This document shows positions 12,116 to 22,919 of a stretch of 64,000 nucleotides of DNA, piece after piece (the first letter of the stretch is position 1; each line of letters opens with the position of its first letter). The translations under genes and the position numbers were made by a program. Source of the stretch: Impatiens glandulifera (taxonomy: Eukaryota > Streptophyta > Magnoliopsida > Ericales > Balsaminaceae); the NCBI RefSeq assembly GCF_907164915.1, contig NW_025919625.1, forward strand, positions 1-64,000, read 5' to 3'. The notes beneath the pieces were generated by a model. That model did not search any database and was not told where the DNA came from. It saw only the letters and a list, made by a program, of their open reading frames with translations.

Positions 12116-12589
12116 TTATCTCTAAAATCCAAGACTTGCCTCCTACCCAAATTATTCAACAAACAGAAGAAGCTATACCATCGAAGGCCTTAAATGTCTG
12201 CAGAAAAGTCCCCCGAAATTTGAAAATCGATTGGTTAACCAAGGTAATCAACACCGAAACCAACAACAACTCCCCTTCATTGTCGATAGTAAAAATTAAA
12301 GAAGAATGCATCTCTAGTCTACCACCACCACTTCAACCTGCCTCGTCTCGTCCACCAATAAAATTGAAGGAATGGCTTGGAGGATTGGAATTGCCCCCAG
12401 TATTGAATACCTCATATTACAATAAAATGTTTAGGGATGTCAAAGAAATATCAAACATTCAGAAGATATTTGTGGGTTTCATATTTGCTACAGGACTTGA
12501 AAAAAGGTAATGTTTCCTCGACATTCTTACTTATTCTTAAAAAATATACTTTGTACCTCATTCTGAAACATGTTATTTTTACTTATTCT

Positions 12590-12660
12590 TACTTATGCAG
12601 TGAAATGTTATTTGTACCTTATTCTTACTTATGCAGTGAAATGTTATTTTTAAGTGATAG
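12590..12660 (+). repeat. Duplicated splice-acceptor segment
   Basis: The segment TTACTTATGCAGTGAAATGT occurs twice, about 38 bp apart, giving two successive intron 3' ends before the last exon of unit B. Either AG could be used. The second copy continues into the coding frame, while the first leads back into intron-like sequence. Confidence 0.7.
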
Positions 12661-12718
12661 ACTAAGTCTACACGTGACGCGCGGGGACATGCTGACAATG
12701 GCTAATCAAACTTTCTAG

Positions 12719-12960
12719 AATCAACCACCCCCTCCTCCCCCCACATCTACTAATTTCTAGATTATATTGTTTGATGAATTATGTGTTATCTTTTCCGTAC
12801 AAATGATAACATTTTGGTGTGTTTTTCTTTCATAATTATGAATTATTATTATCCTTTGGTTTTGGTTAATTAATGTTCTTTATGAATTCGTTTCCTTTAT
12901 TTATTATATTGCCTTTATTTGAGGAAATTATAGAACATGATATATTTGTCAAAAAAAATA
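12719..12960. other. AT-rich spacer between unit B and the CACTA array
   Basis: No gene is seen. The first 45 bp (CCACCCCCTCCTCC ... CTAATTTCTAG) resemble the end of the Ptta/En-Spm pseudogene further right (21,332-21,366), which suggests CACTA-derived 3' sequence. The expected CACTA left terminus (CACTACTGGTGAAAAA) is not intact here; only GTCAAAAAAAATAGGGTAAAA-like sequence precedes the array. Confidence 0.4.
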
Positions 12961-13920
12961 GGGTAAAATCGAAGGTTTTCAAATAAACCTTCGGTTTTGA
13001 CCCTTTTTAAAAAAAGCAGAAAAATTTCTAAGCGTTGAGAAGGGTAAAAACCGAAGGTTTTAAAATAAACCTTCGGTTTTGAACCTTGTTTAGAAATAGC
13101 AGAAAAAATTCTAAGTGTTAGAAAGGGTAAAAACCAAAGGTTTTCAAATAAACCTTCGGTTTTGACCCGTATTTAAAAAAATCAGAAAAAATTCTAAGTG
13201 TTGGGAAAGGTAAAAACCGAAGGTTTCAAATAAACCTTCGGTTTTGACCCTTGTTTAAAAAAATCAAAAAAAATTCTAAGTGTTGGGAAGTGTAAAAACC
13301 GAAGGTTTTCAAATAAACTTTGGTTTTGACCCTTGTTTAAAAAAAGAAGAAAAAATTCTAAGTGTTGGGAAGTGTACAAACCGAAGGTTTTTAAATAAAC
13401 CTTTGGTTTTGACCCTTGTTTAAAAAAATCAGAAAAAATTCTAAGTGTTGGGAAGGGTAAAAACCGAAGATTTTCAAATAAACCTTCGGTTTTGACCCTT
13501 GTTTAAAAAAAATCCGAAAAAATTCTAAGTGTTGGGAAGTGTAAAAACTGAAAGTTTTCAAATAAACCTTCGGTTTTGACCCTTGTCTAAAAAAAAAGAA
13601 AAAATTCTAAGTGTTGGGAAGGGTAAAAACCGAAGGTTTTCAAATAAACCTTCGGTTTTGACCCTTGTTTTAAAAAATCAGAAAAAAATTTAAGTGTGGG
13701 GAAGGGTAAAAACCGAAGGTTTTCAAATAAATCTTCGGTTTTGACCCTTGTTTAAAAAAACAGAAAAAATTCTAAGTGTTGGGAAGGGTAAAAACCGAAG
13801 TTTTTCAAATAAACCTTCGGTTTTGACCCTTGTTTAAAAAAAGCAGAAAAAATTCTAAGTATTGGGAAGTGTAAAAACCGAAGGTTTTCAAATAACCTTC
13901 GGTTTTGACCCTTCCCAAAA
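12961..13920. repeat. 83-bp subterminal tandem array (12 copies)
   Basis: Twelve copies with a period of 81-85 bp are present. Each contains the hairpin ACCGAAGGTTT-n-AAACCTTCGGT, then TTTTGACCCTTGTTTAAAA and ATTCTAAGTGTTGGGAAG. Copies differ by scattered substitutions, several of which break the stem on one side. This is the CACTA left subterminal region and presumably a transposase-binding domain. Confidence 0.92.
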
Positions 13921-13929
13921 ACATTCTGT

Positions 13930-14690
13930 TTAAGGTCAGGACCGAGAGGTTTATTCAAAAGTTTCGGAAATAACCATCAAACCCGAAAGTTATATATAAA
14001 ACTTTCGGTTTTACCGCTTTATAATTTGTTAAATTAATTGGTTTTTTACCTATTAATTTAGACTCTTAAATAATCTAATCAAGTGTGTGTTGTTTTTTAA
14101 AAATTAAGATTGTGTTTAATGTTAAAATGTTTATGATTGTGTTTGATTGTATAAAGAAGTGTATATGTAAGTTTGTGTTTGATGATCACATGTGTATAAA
14201 GTTTGATCATATAGATTGTGTAATGTTTTAAGGTTATCAAATGTGTTAAATTAATGTTGTTCAAGGTTATTAGAAGATTAAAACCAATTAATTTAACAAT
14301 TTGTGAAATGGTAATTCCGAAAGTTAATGGTATAACTTTCGGAAATAGCTATCAAAACCGAAAGTTATACCATTAACTTTCGGAATTACCATTTCACAAA
14401 TTGTTAAATTAATTAGTTTTCTACTTTCCAATCTAGACTCCTAACTAATGTAATCAAATGTGTGTTATATTTTAAAAATTAAGATTGTGTTTAATGTTAA
14501 AATATTCATGAATGTGTTTGATTATATAGAGAAGTGTATATGAATGTTTATGTTTGATTATCCTATGTATTTGTGTAATGTTTGATCATATGGATTGTGA
14601 AATGTTTTAAGGATATTAAATGTGTTAAATTAATGTTGTTCAAGGTTATTAAAAAGTGAGAAACCAAATAATTTAACAATTTGTCAAGTT
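13930..14690. repeat. 370-bp direct duplication in the CACTA subterminal region
   Basis: Two copies (about 13,940-14,300 and 14,320-14,690) share CGAAAGTTATA...ACTTTCGG hairpins, AATTTGTTAAATTAATTGG, TTAAAAATTAAGATTGTGTT and GTTAAATTAATGTTGTTCAA in the same order. A very long perfect inverted repeat sits at their junction. No coding capacity is seen. Confidence 0.85.
14286..14414. repeat. Perfect 57-bp inverted repeat with 15-nt loop
   Basis: The arms 14,286-14,342 and 14,358-14,414 are exact reverse complements, including two inner CCGAAAG/CTTTCGG hairpin halves. The loop is AAATAGCTATCAAAA. If transcribed, the DNA would form a 57-bp perfect stem. Confidence 0.95.
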
Positions 14691-15010
14691 GTAAAATCGA
14701 AAGTTAATTATATAACTTTCGGAAATAACCATCAAAACCGACAGATATACCAAAACCTCTCGGGTTTATCTATTTAAATTTAATTGTATATATGTCAAAA
14801 CCGAGAGTTTATTTCACATCTCTCGGAAATATGAAAATCAAACCCGAGAGATTTAGACACATCTCTCGGAAATATGAAAAATCAAAACCGAGAGTTTCAA
14901 TAAAACCTTCGGTTTTTCAATTGATCAAAACCGAGAGTTTTAATAAAACTTTGGTTTATAAATTGATCAAAATTGAAAGTTCTTTAATAAACTTTCAGTA
15001 ATTACCTTAT
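14691..15010. repeat. Dispersed CCGAGAG / CCGAAAG subterminal motifs
   Basis: About eight copies of ACCGAGAGTTT, CTCTCGGAAATATGAAAA and ACTTTCGG motifs occur in both orientations with irregular spacing. This is the inner end of the CACTA left subterminal region. No gene is seen. Confidence 0.8.
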
Positions 15011-15039
15011 TAAAAAAATAAAACCCTTTTCTTTTTCCC

Positions 15040-15299
15040 CTATTTTTCTTCCCCGATTCTTTTTTCCCGTTTCTTCCGCCCGCCCGCGCTGCCTTCAAGC
15101 CCGAAGACACGCCGCCGCCCGAAGACGACGCCCGATAGAAGACGACGCCGCCCGAAGACGACAACGTCGCCCTTCAAGTCGAGATCGACCACCCCATCAG
15201 ATCGCGTCGGCCTTCTTCTTTTCTCCTTCAAGCTGTCACCGCCGCTGCTCTTCTCCACCTTCAGCCGCTGTTTTCTCGCCTTCGGATCTCCTTCAAGGT
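15040..15299 (+). other. GC-rich leader exon of the CACTA transposase gene
   Basis: This island has far more G+C than its surroundings, with CGCCGCCCGAAGACGACG-like repeats and CTTCAAG units, and ends at a good splice donor (CTTCAAG|GTTAGT). A smaller GC-rich block at 15,830-15,895 resembles a second leader exon. The position before the transposase start fits a spliced 5' untranslated region. The minus-strand open frames here are by-products of base composition. Confidence 0.55.
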
Positions 15300-16190
15300 T
15301 AGTTATTTAATTTATAATTAGGTTAGTCAAATTAATTTAAATATTAATAGTTCTATGTATGTGAATTGAAATTTAAGTTAGAATTATGATTGAAGTTTAT
15401 GTTAGAATTTTAGGTTAGAATTTTGATTTTGGTTTGATTGAAGTTTGATTGTGGTTTGATTGAATTTTGATTTAGGTTAGATTTTGTTTAATTTAGGATT
15501 TTGGTTTGATTTTGGTTTGATTGTGGTTGGTTTGATTGTGGTTTGATTGAGGTTTGATTTAGGTTAGATTTTGTTTAATTTAGGGTTTTTGTTTTATTTT
15601 GGTTTGATTGTGGTTTGATGTAGGTTAGATTTGATGAATATGTTTGAAATGTTGTTTAGATTAAGTAATGGTATGTTATATATTAGGTTGTTTTGATTTG
15701 ATTAATGAATATTTGGTTATGTTAAGGTATATTCTGGTTTGATAGATATTGGTTTGAGTTTGATTTATGGATAATATGTTATATATTGAGTTTGATTAGA
15801 TTTATTGTTATTAAGTTTGGATTAGGGACTTCAGCCGCCCGATGCCCGCCCGTCGATCTACATTCGCCGCTCTTCCTCGTCGCTCTTTTTTTGCAATGTT
15901 AGTTTAATGTTTGATTTATGTATGATTTAGGTTTGTGAATGAATTGATTATTATTGATTTAGTTTAGAGTCATGTATTGAATAATGAATTGATTATTATT
16001 GTTTGTTTAGGGGAAATTTTAGTTAGAAAATGTTAGATTTAAGTTGAATTTTGGTTGGAAAATGTTTGATTATGTTGAATTTTGTTTGAATAATGATAGA
16101 TTAGGTAGAGATTATGTTACAATTATGTAAGCCTAATTGTTTTACACAAAGTTAAGTAAATGATAATGCGGGTTGTTTTTCATTTTATTA
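15300..16190 (+). other. Leader intron region of the CACTA transposase gene
   Basis: T/G-rich sequence with many GGTTTGATTGTGGTTTGATT-like short repeats and no coding potential runs to an acceptor (TTTATTAG) six bases before the transposase ATG. It also contains a small GC-rich island near 15,830-15,895. Confidence 0.5.
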
Positions 16191-16195
16191 GAAAG

Positions 16196-19100
16196 ATGGA
16201 AGTACCCGATAAAAGCTGGATGACCTTACGTCGAGATCATCCAGATTACGAGGAAGGTGTTGACAAATTCCTCAAGTTTCCTATTAGGAGTACATCCCAA
16301 CAAATAGTGAAATGTCCTTGCATGAAATGCTTGAACACGCCGTTTATGGAAATAGACGAAGTGAAGACTCACCTCATCATTTATGGAATATATGTTCATT
16401 ATGAGTACTAGTATTGTCATGGAGAAAAGAGACGTACTACTCAAGTGATTAATGACGATGTCGATGAAGATGCCGATGACTTCGATGATGATGATGATGA
16501 CGATGATTATGTTCAGTCGGAGGATGTCGTGCCGGAATTCAACGATGCGAGACCGGAGATGAATAATACAGTTAATGAAGAGCTCAATGAAGAACGTTAT
16601 ATGCACGATTTTATAAACGATATGTTCTCCAACGTTAATGATGTCCCAAACAACCATGAACCAGTCAAAGATGCGCATAGATTTTGTAAATTGCTTGATG
16701 ATTGCAAACGGCCATTGTATGAAGGTGCTCGAATAACGAAATCATCAGCACTACTGAAACTACTTCACATAAAGAATGTATGTCAATGGACAAATTCTTC
16801 GTTCGATATGTTGTTGCGTCTTCTTAAAGACTACATATTACCGATTGACGCTCAATTGCCAAACTCCTACTACAAAAGTAAAAAATACATTACTGATATC
16901 TGGCTTAAATATGACAATATAGACGCATGTAAAAACAATTGTATGCTATTTTGGAAAGACGACAAAAATGAAGATTCTTGCAGAGTTTGCGGTCTTTCAA
17001 GATGGAAAGTCGACCAAACAAGTGGGGCAGTTCGAGAGAAGTAAAATGGGAAATTCATTACAAAAAAGGTGTTGAGATATTTTCCTCTAATACCAAGACT
17101 GCAAAGACTATACATGTCCTCAAAAACGGCTCCAATGATGAGATGACATAAGGAAGGAAGAGTTGATAGTGATACATTGAGACATCCCGCTGATTCCTTA
17201 ACTTAGAAAACGTTTGATGAAAACTAAAAGATTTTGCGTCGGAATCTCGAAATGTAAGACTAGTTTTATCAAGTGATTGGTTTCAACCATTTGCAAATGG
17301 GAAAGAGTAATACAGTGTTTGACCGGTTATTCTCGTTCCTTATAATGTGTCACCCACTACTTGCATGGATTCTAGAAATTTTATTTTATCTATGTTAATT
17401 CCGGTTCTAAAGAGTCCGGGAGATGCAATTGAAACATTTCTCCAGCCATTGATCGACGAGTTGACTAAACTATGCCAATTGGTGTGAGAACGTTTGATGC
17501 ACACACCTCGCAATATTTTAACATGCGAGTGGCGTTGTTGTGGACCATTAACGACTTTCCCGCCTACACGAATTTATCAGGCTAGAGTATGAAAGGTAAA
17601 TTCGCTTGTCCCTGTTGTAACAACGACACGGTATCTCTTCGATTGGTTCATAGTTCCAAACAATGTTACCTGGGTCATAGACTCTTCCTTCCACCAAAGC
17701 ACAAATACAGAAGGGATAAAGAGTCGTTTGATGGTCGAACAGATTATTGAGAGTCCTTTAAATTGTTAACGGGGCAAGAAAGTTACGAGCAAGCACGAGA
17801 CCTAGAAGACATAATTCTTAGTACGGATTTAAGCAAGAAAACCAAGATATATCATGAAACGCGGGGAGACAATTGGAACAAACTTAGAATTTTCTTCTGT
17901 TTGCCTTATTGAAAATAATTATTATTGAGACATAATTTAGATGTGATGCATATTGAGAAAAATATTTGTGATAGCGTGTTGGGAACAATAATGAATGTGA
18001 AAGAGAAGACTAAGGATGGTCCTAAAGCCCGTAAAGACTTACAACTCTTAGGCATAAAATCATGGTTACATCCTATAAAGCATGAAGGAGTGGTTCATTA
18101 TCCAAAAGTGCCTTTCACTTTGACATCCGTCAATAAAAAACGTCTTTGTAAATTCTTGAAAGATCTCAAGTTGCATGATGGTTTTTGCTCAAATATCGGC
18201 GGTTGTGTAAATTTGGAAGAGAAAAGGATTTCGGGATTAAAGAGTCATGATTGTCACATTTTGTTGGAATATCTTATTCCTTTAGCAACCCGTGGATTAC
18301 TTCCAGATAATGTGTATGATGCGTTAGTAAATTTGTCTCGGTTCTTTCGGTTGTTGTGTTTCAAAGAGTTTATTCAAGCGGACCTCGAACAATTGTACAT
18401 GGATATTACATTGATACTTTGCAAATTTGAAATGATTTTTTCCGCCGTCAATCTTCGACATCATGATGCATCTCCCGGTTCACTTGTCATTTGAGGCATT
18501 GCTTGGGGGATATGTTCGGTATCGATGGATGTATCCGTTTGAACATTACATGGGTACAATGAAAAGATATTTGCGGAATAATAACCACCCAGAAGCCTCT
18601 ATAAGCGAGAGTTATCTTGTAAATGAGAATATTAGTTTATGTGCCATGTATATGGAGGAAGAAGAGCAAGAAAATGCACAAACTGAAATCTCGGACATTT
18701 CAATATTTTCATCGTTAGAAGACCTATCTAACGGAAAAATATACAACTTAGATTATATCGATCGAGTGACAGCTCATTCATACATTTTGAAAAATTGCCC
18801 TGAAGAAGAACCTTTTTACATGTAAGATTCTATGTTGCTGTTATTAATTAACATTAAAGAGTATGTTATTTAATATTCGATCTATTTGCAGAGATTATAT
18901 GCAGTATTGCAATAACAACGAGTCTCGTGGAGAAACTTTTGTCGCGTATTTCAAGCATAAAGTGAGTAAATTATAAACCATATATATCCTAACTCTTTAT
19001 ATTTATTTTAACGACTACATTTCGGTTATATATATAGGTCGCTCAATTTGCAGAATTTAACGACATATCAAGAGACCTCAAGATCTTAGGAGAAGGTCCA

Positions 19101-19520
19101 AGTATGTACTCGTCTATGTATGTTTGGTGTAAAGTAAACAGATACAAATTATGTACAGAAAAACACGACGAAGGTTTGACCACTCAAAATAGTGGGGTGG
19201 TTGTTGAAGGGTACAACGGGTCTGAAACTATGTCATACTACGGAGTTTTAACGGATATAATCAAAATACAATACTTTTCTCACAAACGAATTGTTTTATT
19301 CAAGTGTGAGTAGTTTGATACACACTCGGGGGAACTAGGACTGAAAATGGATAAATATGGCTTCGTAAGTATAAATGTAAACCGAATTTTGAAAACCCAA
19401 AGTCAAGACCCGTATATATGGGCGAGTCAAGAAAAACAAGTATTCTACGTCCCTGATATGTCAGCCCAACCCGGTTGGAAGATTATGACAAAAATAAAAC
19501 CGCGGTTTACAAACATATAG
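16196..19520 (+). pseudogene. TNP2-type CACTA transposase pseudogene
   Basis: The ATG at 16,196 lies just after an intron acceptor. In order, the sequence shows the transposase-associated N-terminal domain (MEVPDKSWMTLRRDHPDYEE, with CPCMKC), an Asp-rich acidic stretch, the TNP2 domain (ARITKSSALLKLLHIKN, then after decay LRHNLDVMHIEKNICDSVLG), the DUF4218 region (MMHLPVHLSFEALLGGYVRY, RYRWMYPFEHYMGTMKRYL) and, across an intron, the DUF4216 region (FVAYFKHK, GVLTDIIKIQY). A single TAG at 16,409-16,411 splits the first part; the central 900 bp carry many stops and frameshifts, and another frameshift precedes DUF4218. TNP2 proteins cut and join CACTA ends; this copy cannot encode a whole one. 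Confidence 0.92.
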
Positions 19521-19624
19521 TTTAGATTAATTAATTAGGTAGATTTATGTTTTTTACTTTTTATTCGGTCTTATTACTACTTTATTTCAATTATTCCCTC
19601 ATTTATTAATGGTATGCATTAAGA

Positions 19625-21361
19625 ATGTCTGAAGGTCGTAAAGAAACTTGGAAGAGTATGAGGAAAACACTCAGCAAACTATCTAAGCCATACCAGAACT
19701 TACTTGCCCAATCAGAAAACTTAAGGCTCCGAGAATCGTCTTCTTGAGATCAAGCACCTATTGCTATAGAGCCAATAGCTACTGCTCTGCCCGCAGACGA
19801 GGATAATGAGGCTGAAGAGTTTGTTGAGAGTACGTTGCTGATATGGGGGATGACAATGAGGCTGACGACGATTGTCACGAGGAGCCTTAAGAGGAGGATG
19901 ACGAGGAGGAGCACGGTTCCACTCCCGATCCATCACCGACAGGTAACTTGTTTACAATTAGTTATTGTTTGAATTTATTCACATATCTAATTATGAATTT
20001 GATAATTTTGAAGAATCTTCTGCCCGCAAGAGACGGGGGAAGAATAAGAATATTGCGCTATCTAAGAGGCCAGCAGGAACAAGGATTCCTATGACTTTTA
20101 GAGAGGTAGATGGGAGGCCCGGCGGTGCTGACGAAGGAAGAACAAGGTGGTCTAGACATGTGGGTTCGGTTGTGTGGGACCCCTCAGCCGTCTCACATCG
20201 TCTTCTGAAGTGGAAGGCATTAAGTGCTGACTAATTGGATTACATTTGGACTGCTATGACGGTAATAATTATTACTTAATTATACATTAATCATTCAATA
20301 ATTTTTTTTATAACATTTGCATGTTTTTATTTTCAGGATCCGTTCGAGGCTATTAATGGTCCTATTAATTCTTATCAAAGGACAAGATTGGGACACGCCA
20401 AGCAGATATGGGATAGATGACGCTCGGATTTGAACAAGGAATATATTTGCGTCCATCAAGGAGACGAGGCGGCGGTACTGGCCAATCCTCCACTAGACTA
20501 CGATCGAGATGATTAGGAGCTTGTGTGTTGCAACCATTTCTTCACGAAAAAATGTAAGGTAAGGTTTCGTAATTAAATAAAATCTGATATTAATTATTCT
20601 AACTTCATTTTTTATTTGAAATTCAGAAATACAGTAGTACAAATATTGTTAATAGAAAGAAGTTGAAATTCCCACATCATACGGGAAGTAGACCGTTTGC
20701 TCAAGTTGAAGAAGAGTTGGTAAGTACATTATTTGTAATAACTTAATATGAAGATTGTTATTAATTATATAAATTATTTATTTCAACAGGCGTTTGAAAT
20801 GGGACAAGCACCATCTATCGTTGAAATATTCAAGAGGACCCGTACCCCAAAACCGACTAAAGAAAACCCAACACCCGTCCCGGACGAACGTGTGCAAGAG
20901 AAAATTGTAAGTGAATTGAATATAACTAGTTCTTTATTATATAAATGATAATTTATTTCAAATGTACAGGTTGAGATGGAGGAAGTTCTTAGTAACGAAC
21001 CGGAAATATCTGATTTTGAATTGACGGAGAGGGTGTTCGGACAACAAAAATACGGGGTACTGTTCGAAATGGGATCAGGCATCCGACCCACACACTTCCG
21101 TGACGATCGTCGAAGTGGAAACAATTCACAACGAAATAATGATCGATTGTACGAAGAGAATCAAAGAATGGCGCTGAAATAGAGGAATTGAAGAACAGGG
21201 ATGAAGAAAGAATGCACACAATTAATAAAATACAAGCGGAAAAGTAAGAAATTGTGACAAGAATGGAGAGGGAGAAGTTAGAAATGAATGCAAGAATGGA
21301 GAGCTTCAAATTGTTTATGAGGCAACATCAATAACCACCACCTCCTCCCTCCACCAACTAA
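19625..21361 (+). pseudogene. Ptta/En-Spm (Transposase_24-type) pseudogene
   Basis: This is the second CACTA gene, starting about 105 bp after the transposase stop and spread over several exons. It shows FREVDGRPGGADEGRTRWSR and VGSVVWDP, then DPFEAINGPINSYQR, WDR and RSDLNKEYICV, LANPPLDYDRDD, and NRKKLKFPHHTGSRPFAQVE, all in the order expected for the plant Ptta/En-Spm family. The C-terminal part is rich in Glu, Arg and Met (coiled-coil-like) and ends near a Pro-rich tail. Stops (TGA, TAA, TAG) and a frameshift near 19,830 break it. In other CACTA elements the second gene product binds subterminal repeats; that role is inferred for this family, not shown. Confidence 0.85.
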
Positions 21362-21594
21362 TTCTAGTACGTTTTGATTGGTTGTTTCGATTGAAAACAA
21401 CATGTTTAAGAATTGATTGAGTATGTTTTCATTTGTATTTAAAACAGATTGTTTGGATGATTAGTTTGCTTGAGAATTTTGTAATGATAATGATCATTTC
21501 ATGTATGTGTCATTTGTTTTACTATTAATATATTGGTTTGGCTGAACGGGTATTGGTTGCGAACAAAACAATCGGCTTATTTTGTATATTTTGT
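21362..21594. other. 3' non-coding part of the CACTA element
   Basis: AT-rich sequence after the Ptta/En-Spm gene and before the right subterminal hairpins; nothing else is recognised. Confidence 0.5.
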
Positions 21595-22282
21595 AGGGAA
21601 TAACCGAGAGTTCTTAATAAACCTCTCGGTTTTGTATCAAAGGGAAAAAACGAAAGTTATATGTAAAACTTTCGGTTTTTCCATTTGAAAAAAAACCGAA
21701 GGTTCTTCATAAACCTATCGGTTTTACTTCAAAAGGAAAACCCGAAAGTTAAATGTACAACTTTCGGCTTTTACTTTTAAAGAAAAAACGAAGGTTCTTC
21801 CTTTTGAAGAAAAACCAAAGGTTCTTCATAAACCTCTAGGGTTTTCTTCAAAAGGAAAACCCGAAAGTTAAATGTACAACTCTCGGTTTTTCCTTTTGAA
21901 GAAAAAACCGAAGGTTCTTAAACCTCTCGGTTTTTCTTCAAAAGGAAAATCGAAAGATAAATGTACAACTCTCGATTTTTTCTTTTGAAACCTCTCGGTT
22001 TTTCTTCAAAAGGAAAACCGAAAGTTAATTGTAAGACTTTTGGTTTTTCTCCAAAGGGAAAAACCGAAAGCTTTCCATATAACTCTTTGTTTTCCTCTCA
22101 AGTATTTAAACGAAAACTCTATGATATCTCTCGGTAAATGTCCAATTATTTTTAACGATAGAGTCAATACCGAGGGATGGCGAGAGTTATCTAAACTTTC
22201 GGTAATGGGTCTATACTGAAGGTTAAAGGGCCAAAACCGAGAGTTTTAACTCTCGTTTTTTACCCCTTTTTCACCAGTAGTG
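21595..22282. repeat. CACTA right subterminal hairpin region and terminal inverted repeat
   Basis: More than 20 motif halves of the type CCGAGAG, CCGAAAG, CCGAAGG and their complements alternate, separated by TTCTTCAAAAGGAAAA-like spacers in both orientations. The last 16 bp (TTTTTCACCAGTAGTG) are the terminal inverted repeat of the element. Confidence 0.92.
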
Positions 22283-22873
22283 TTGGAAGAATCCTATAAA
22301 GATATAGTCCCAACAGGTTGAAGCGATAATAGTGTAACAGGAGATAATGAATTGTCTCCTCAAGGTTGCACAATGATAATTATTATATAATCAATACGGA
22401 CTTGAGATACAAAACCACAAGGTTGAACGATAAAGATCGAAATCAGAGAGATAGAAATCGAAATAATAAGAATTTTCGGTTCAATTGAAAGGCCGATAAA
22501 TGGAATGCATTGAATTCGTGAAAACCAATTAGATTTTAGAGTTTTAGTTAAGATTTTCATTGTTTTTTTTATTTATTTTGTTTTTGATTCAGTTTGTTTT
22601 GGTAGTTTGTTTAGGATGTGTGATTTTAATATGAATAATATAATTTAATTTGTTTAGGATGTGTGATATATATGATTCATATTTAATATAAAATATAATT
22701 ATTTAAGTTTTTAACAATTATATATATATATATATATAATTTGAAAAATATATTAATATATAAATTATTATAATAAATTATTTATAATAATTTAATAATA
22801 AGATATTAAAAGGGAAAAATAAATAAATATATAATTTTTTATAATAAAAATTTGAAGATATAACATGTTAAAC

Positions 22874-22919
<46 letters not shown>

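Larger units (their letters stand above)
9753..12718 (+). pseudogene. Ulp1-family pseudogene lacking its protease domain (unit B)
   Basis: This is a paralogue of unit A. A minimal first exon (ATG at 9,753 directly before a GT donor) is followed by exons ending in proper donors. The N-terminal family domain is well preserved (DIGFSSLLSLGISKYPFEFS, NGEEMQIDDEDVQCVLNIPR), then FVVFVVSSFLWTS, FKILKSLQDVSKIKDYNWC and YFHGPLTFLL across introns. An in-frame TAG interrupts the Lys-rich stretch before the domain, and a frameshift lies near 11,090. The long frame 11,163-12,125 is a Thr/Asn/Pro-rich 11-residue repeat. The last exon reads SEMLFLSDRLSLHVTRGDML, the segment that normally opens the Ulp1 catalytic domain, and stops at 12,718. 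No His, Asp or Cys box follows. The protease half was therefore lost, perhaps at the junction with the adjacent CACTA element. Confidence 0.7.
12950..22282 (+). mobile_element. CACTA (En/Spm) DNA transposon, decayed autonomous type
   Basis: The right terminus reads, on the minus strand, CACTACTGGTGAAAAAGGGG, the classic CACTA terminal inverted repeat. Inward of it lie dozens of CCGAAAG/CTTTCGG and CCGAGAG/CTCTCGG hairpins, and the left side has the same kind of motifs. Two genes on the plus strand complete the family plan: a TNP2-type transposase with DUF4218 and DUF4216 regions, and a Ptta/En-Spm gene. Both are broken by stops and frameshifts, so the copy cannot move by itself. The left terminus is degraded or deleted; the start given is the edge of the subterminal array, so the 3-bp target duplication cannot be verified. 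Confidence 0.9.

Noticed and set aside
12961..13920. CRISPR-like array
   Set aside because: The 83-bp units are repeated in full with no unique spacers, and the setting is a plant CACTA transposon.
15040..15258. Minus-strand Gly/Arg-rich open frames
   Set aside because: They arise from the GC-rich leader exon on the plus strand and lack any family match.
16226..16678. 150-codon minus-strand open frame rich in Ile
   Set aside because: It is the reverse of the Asp-rich (GAT)n stretch of the TNP2 transposase.
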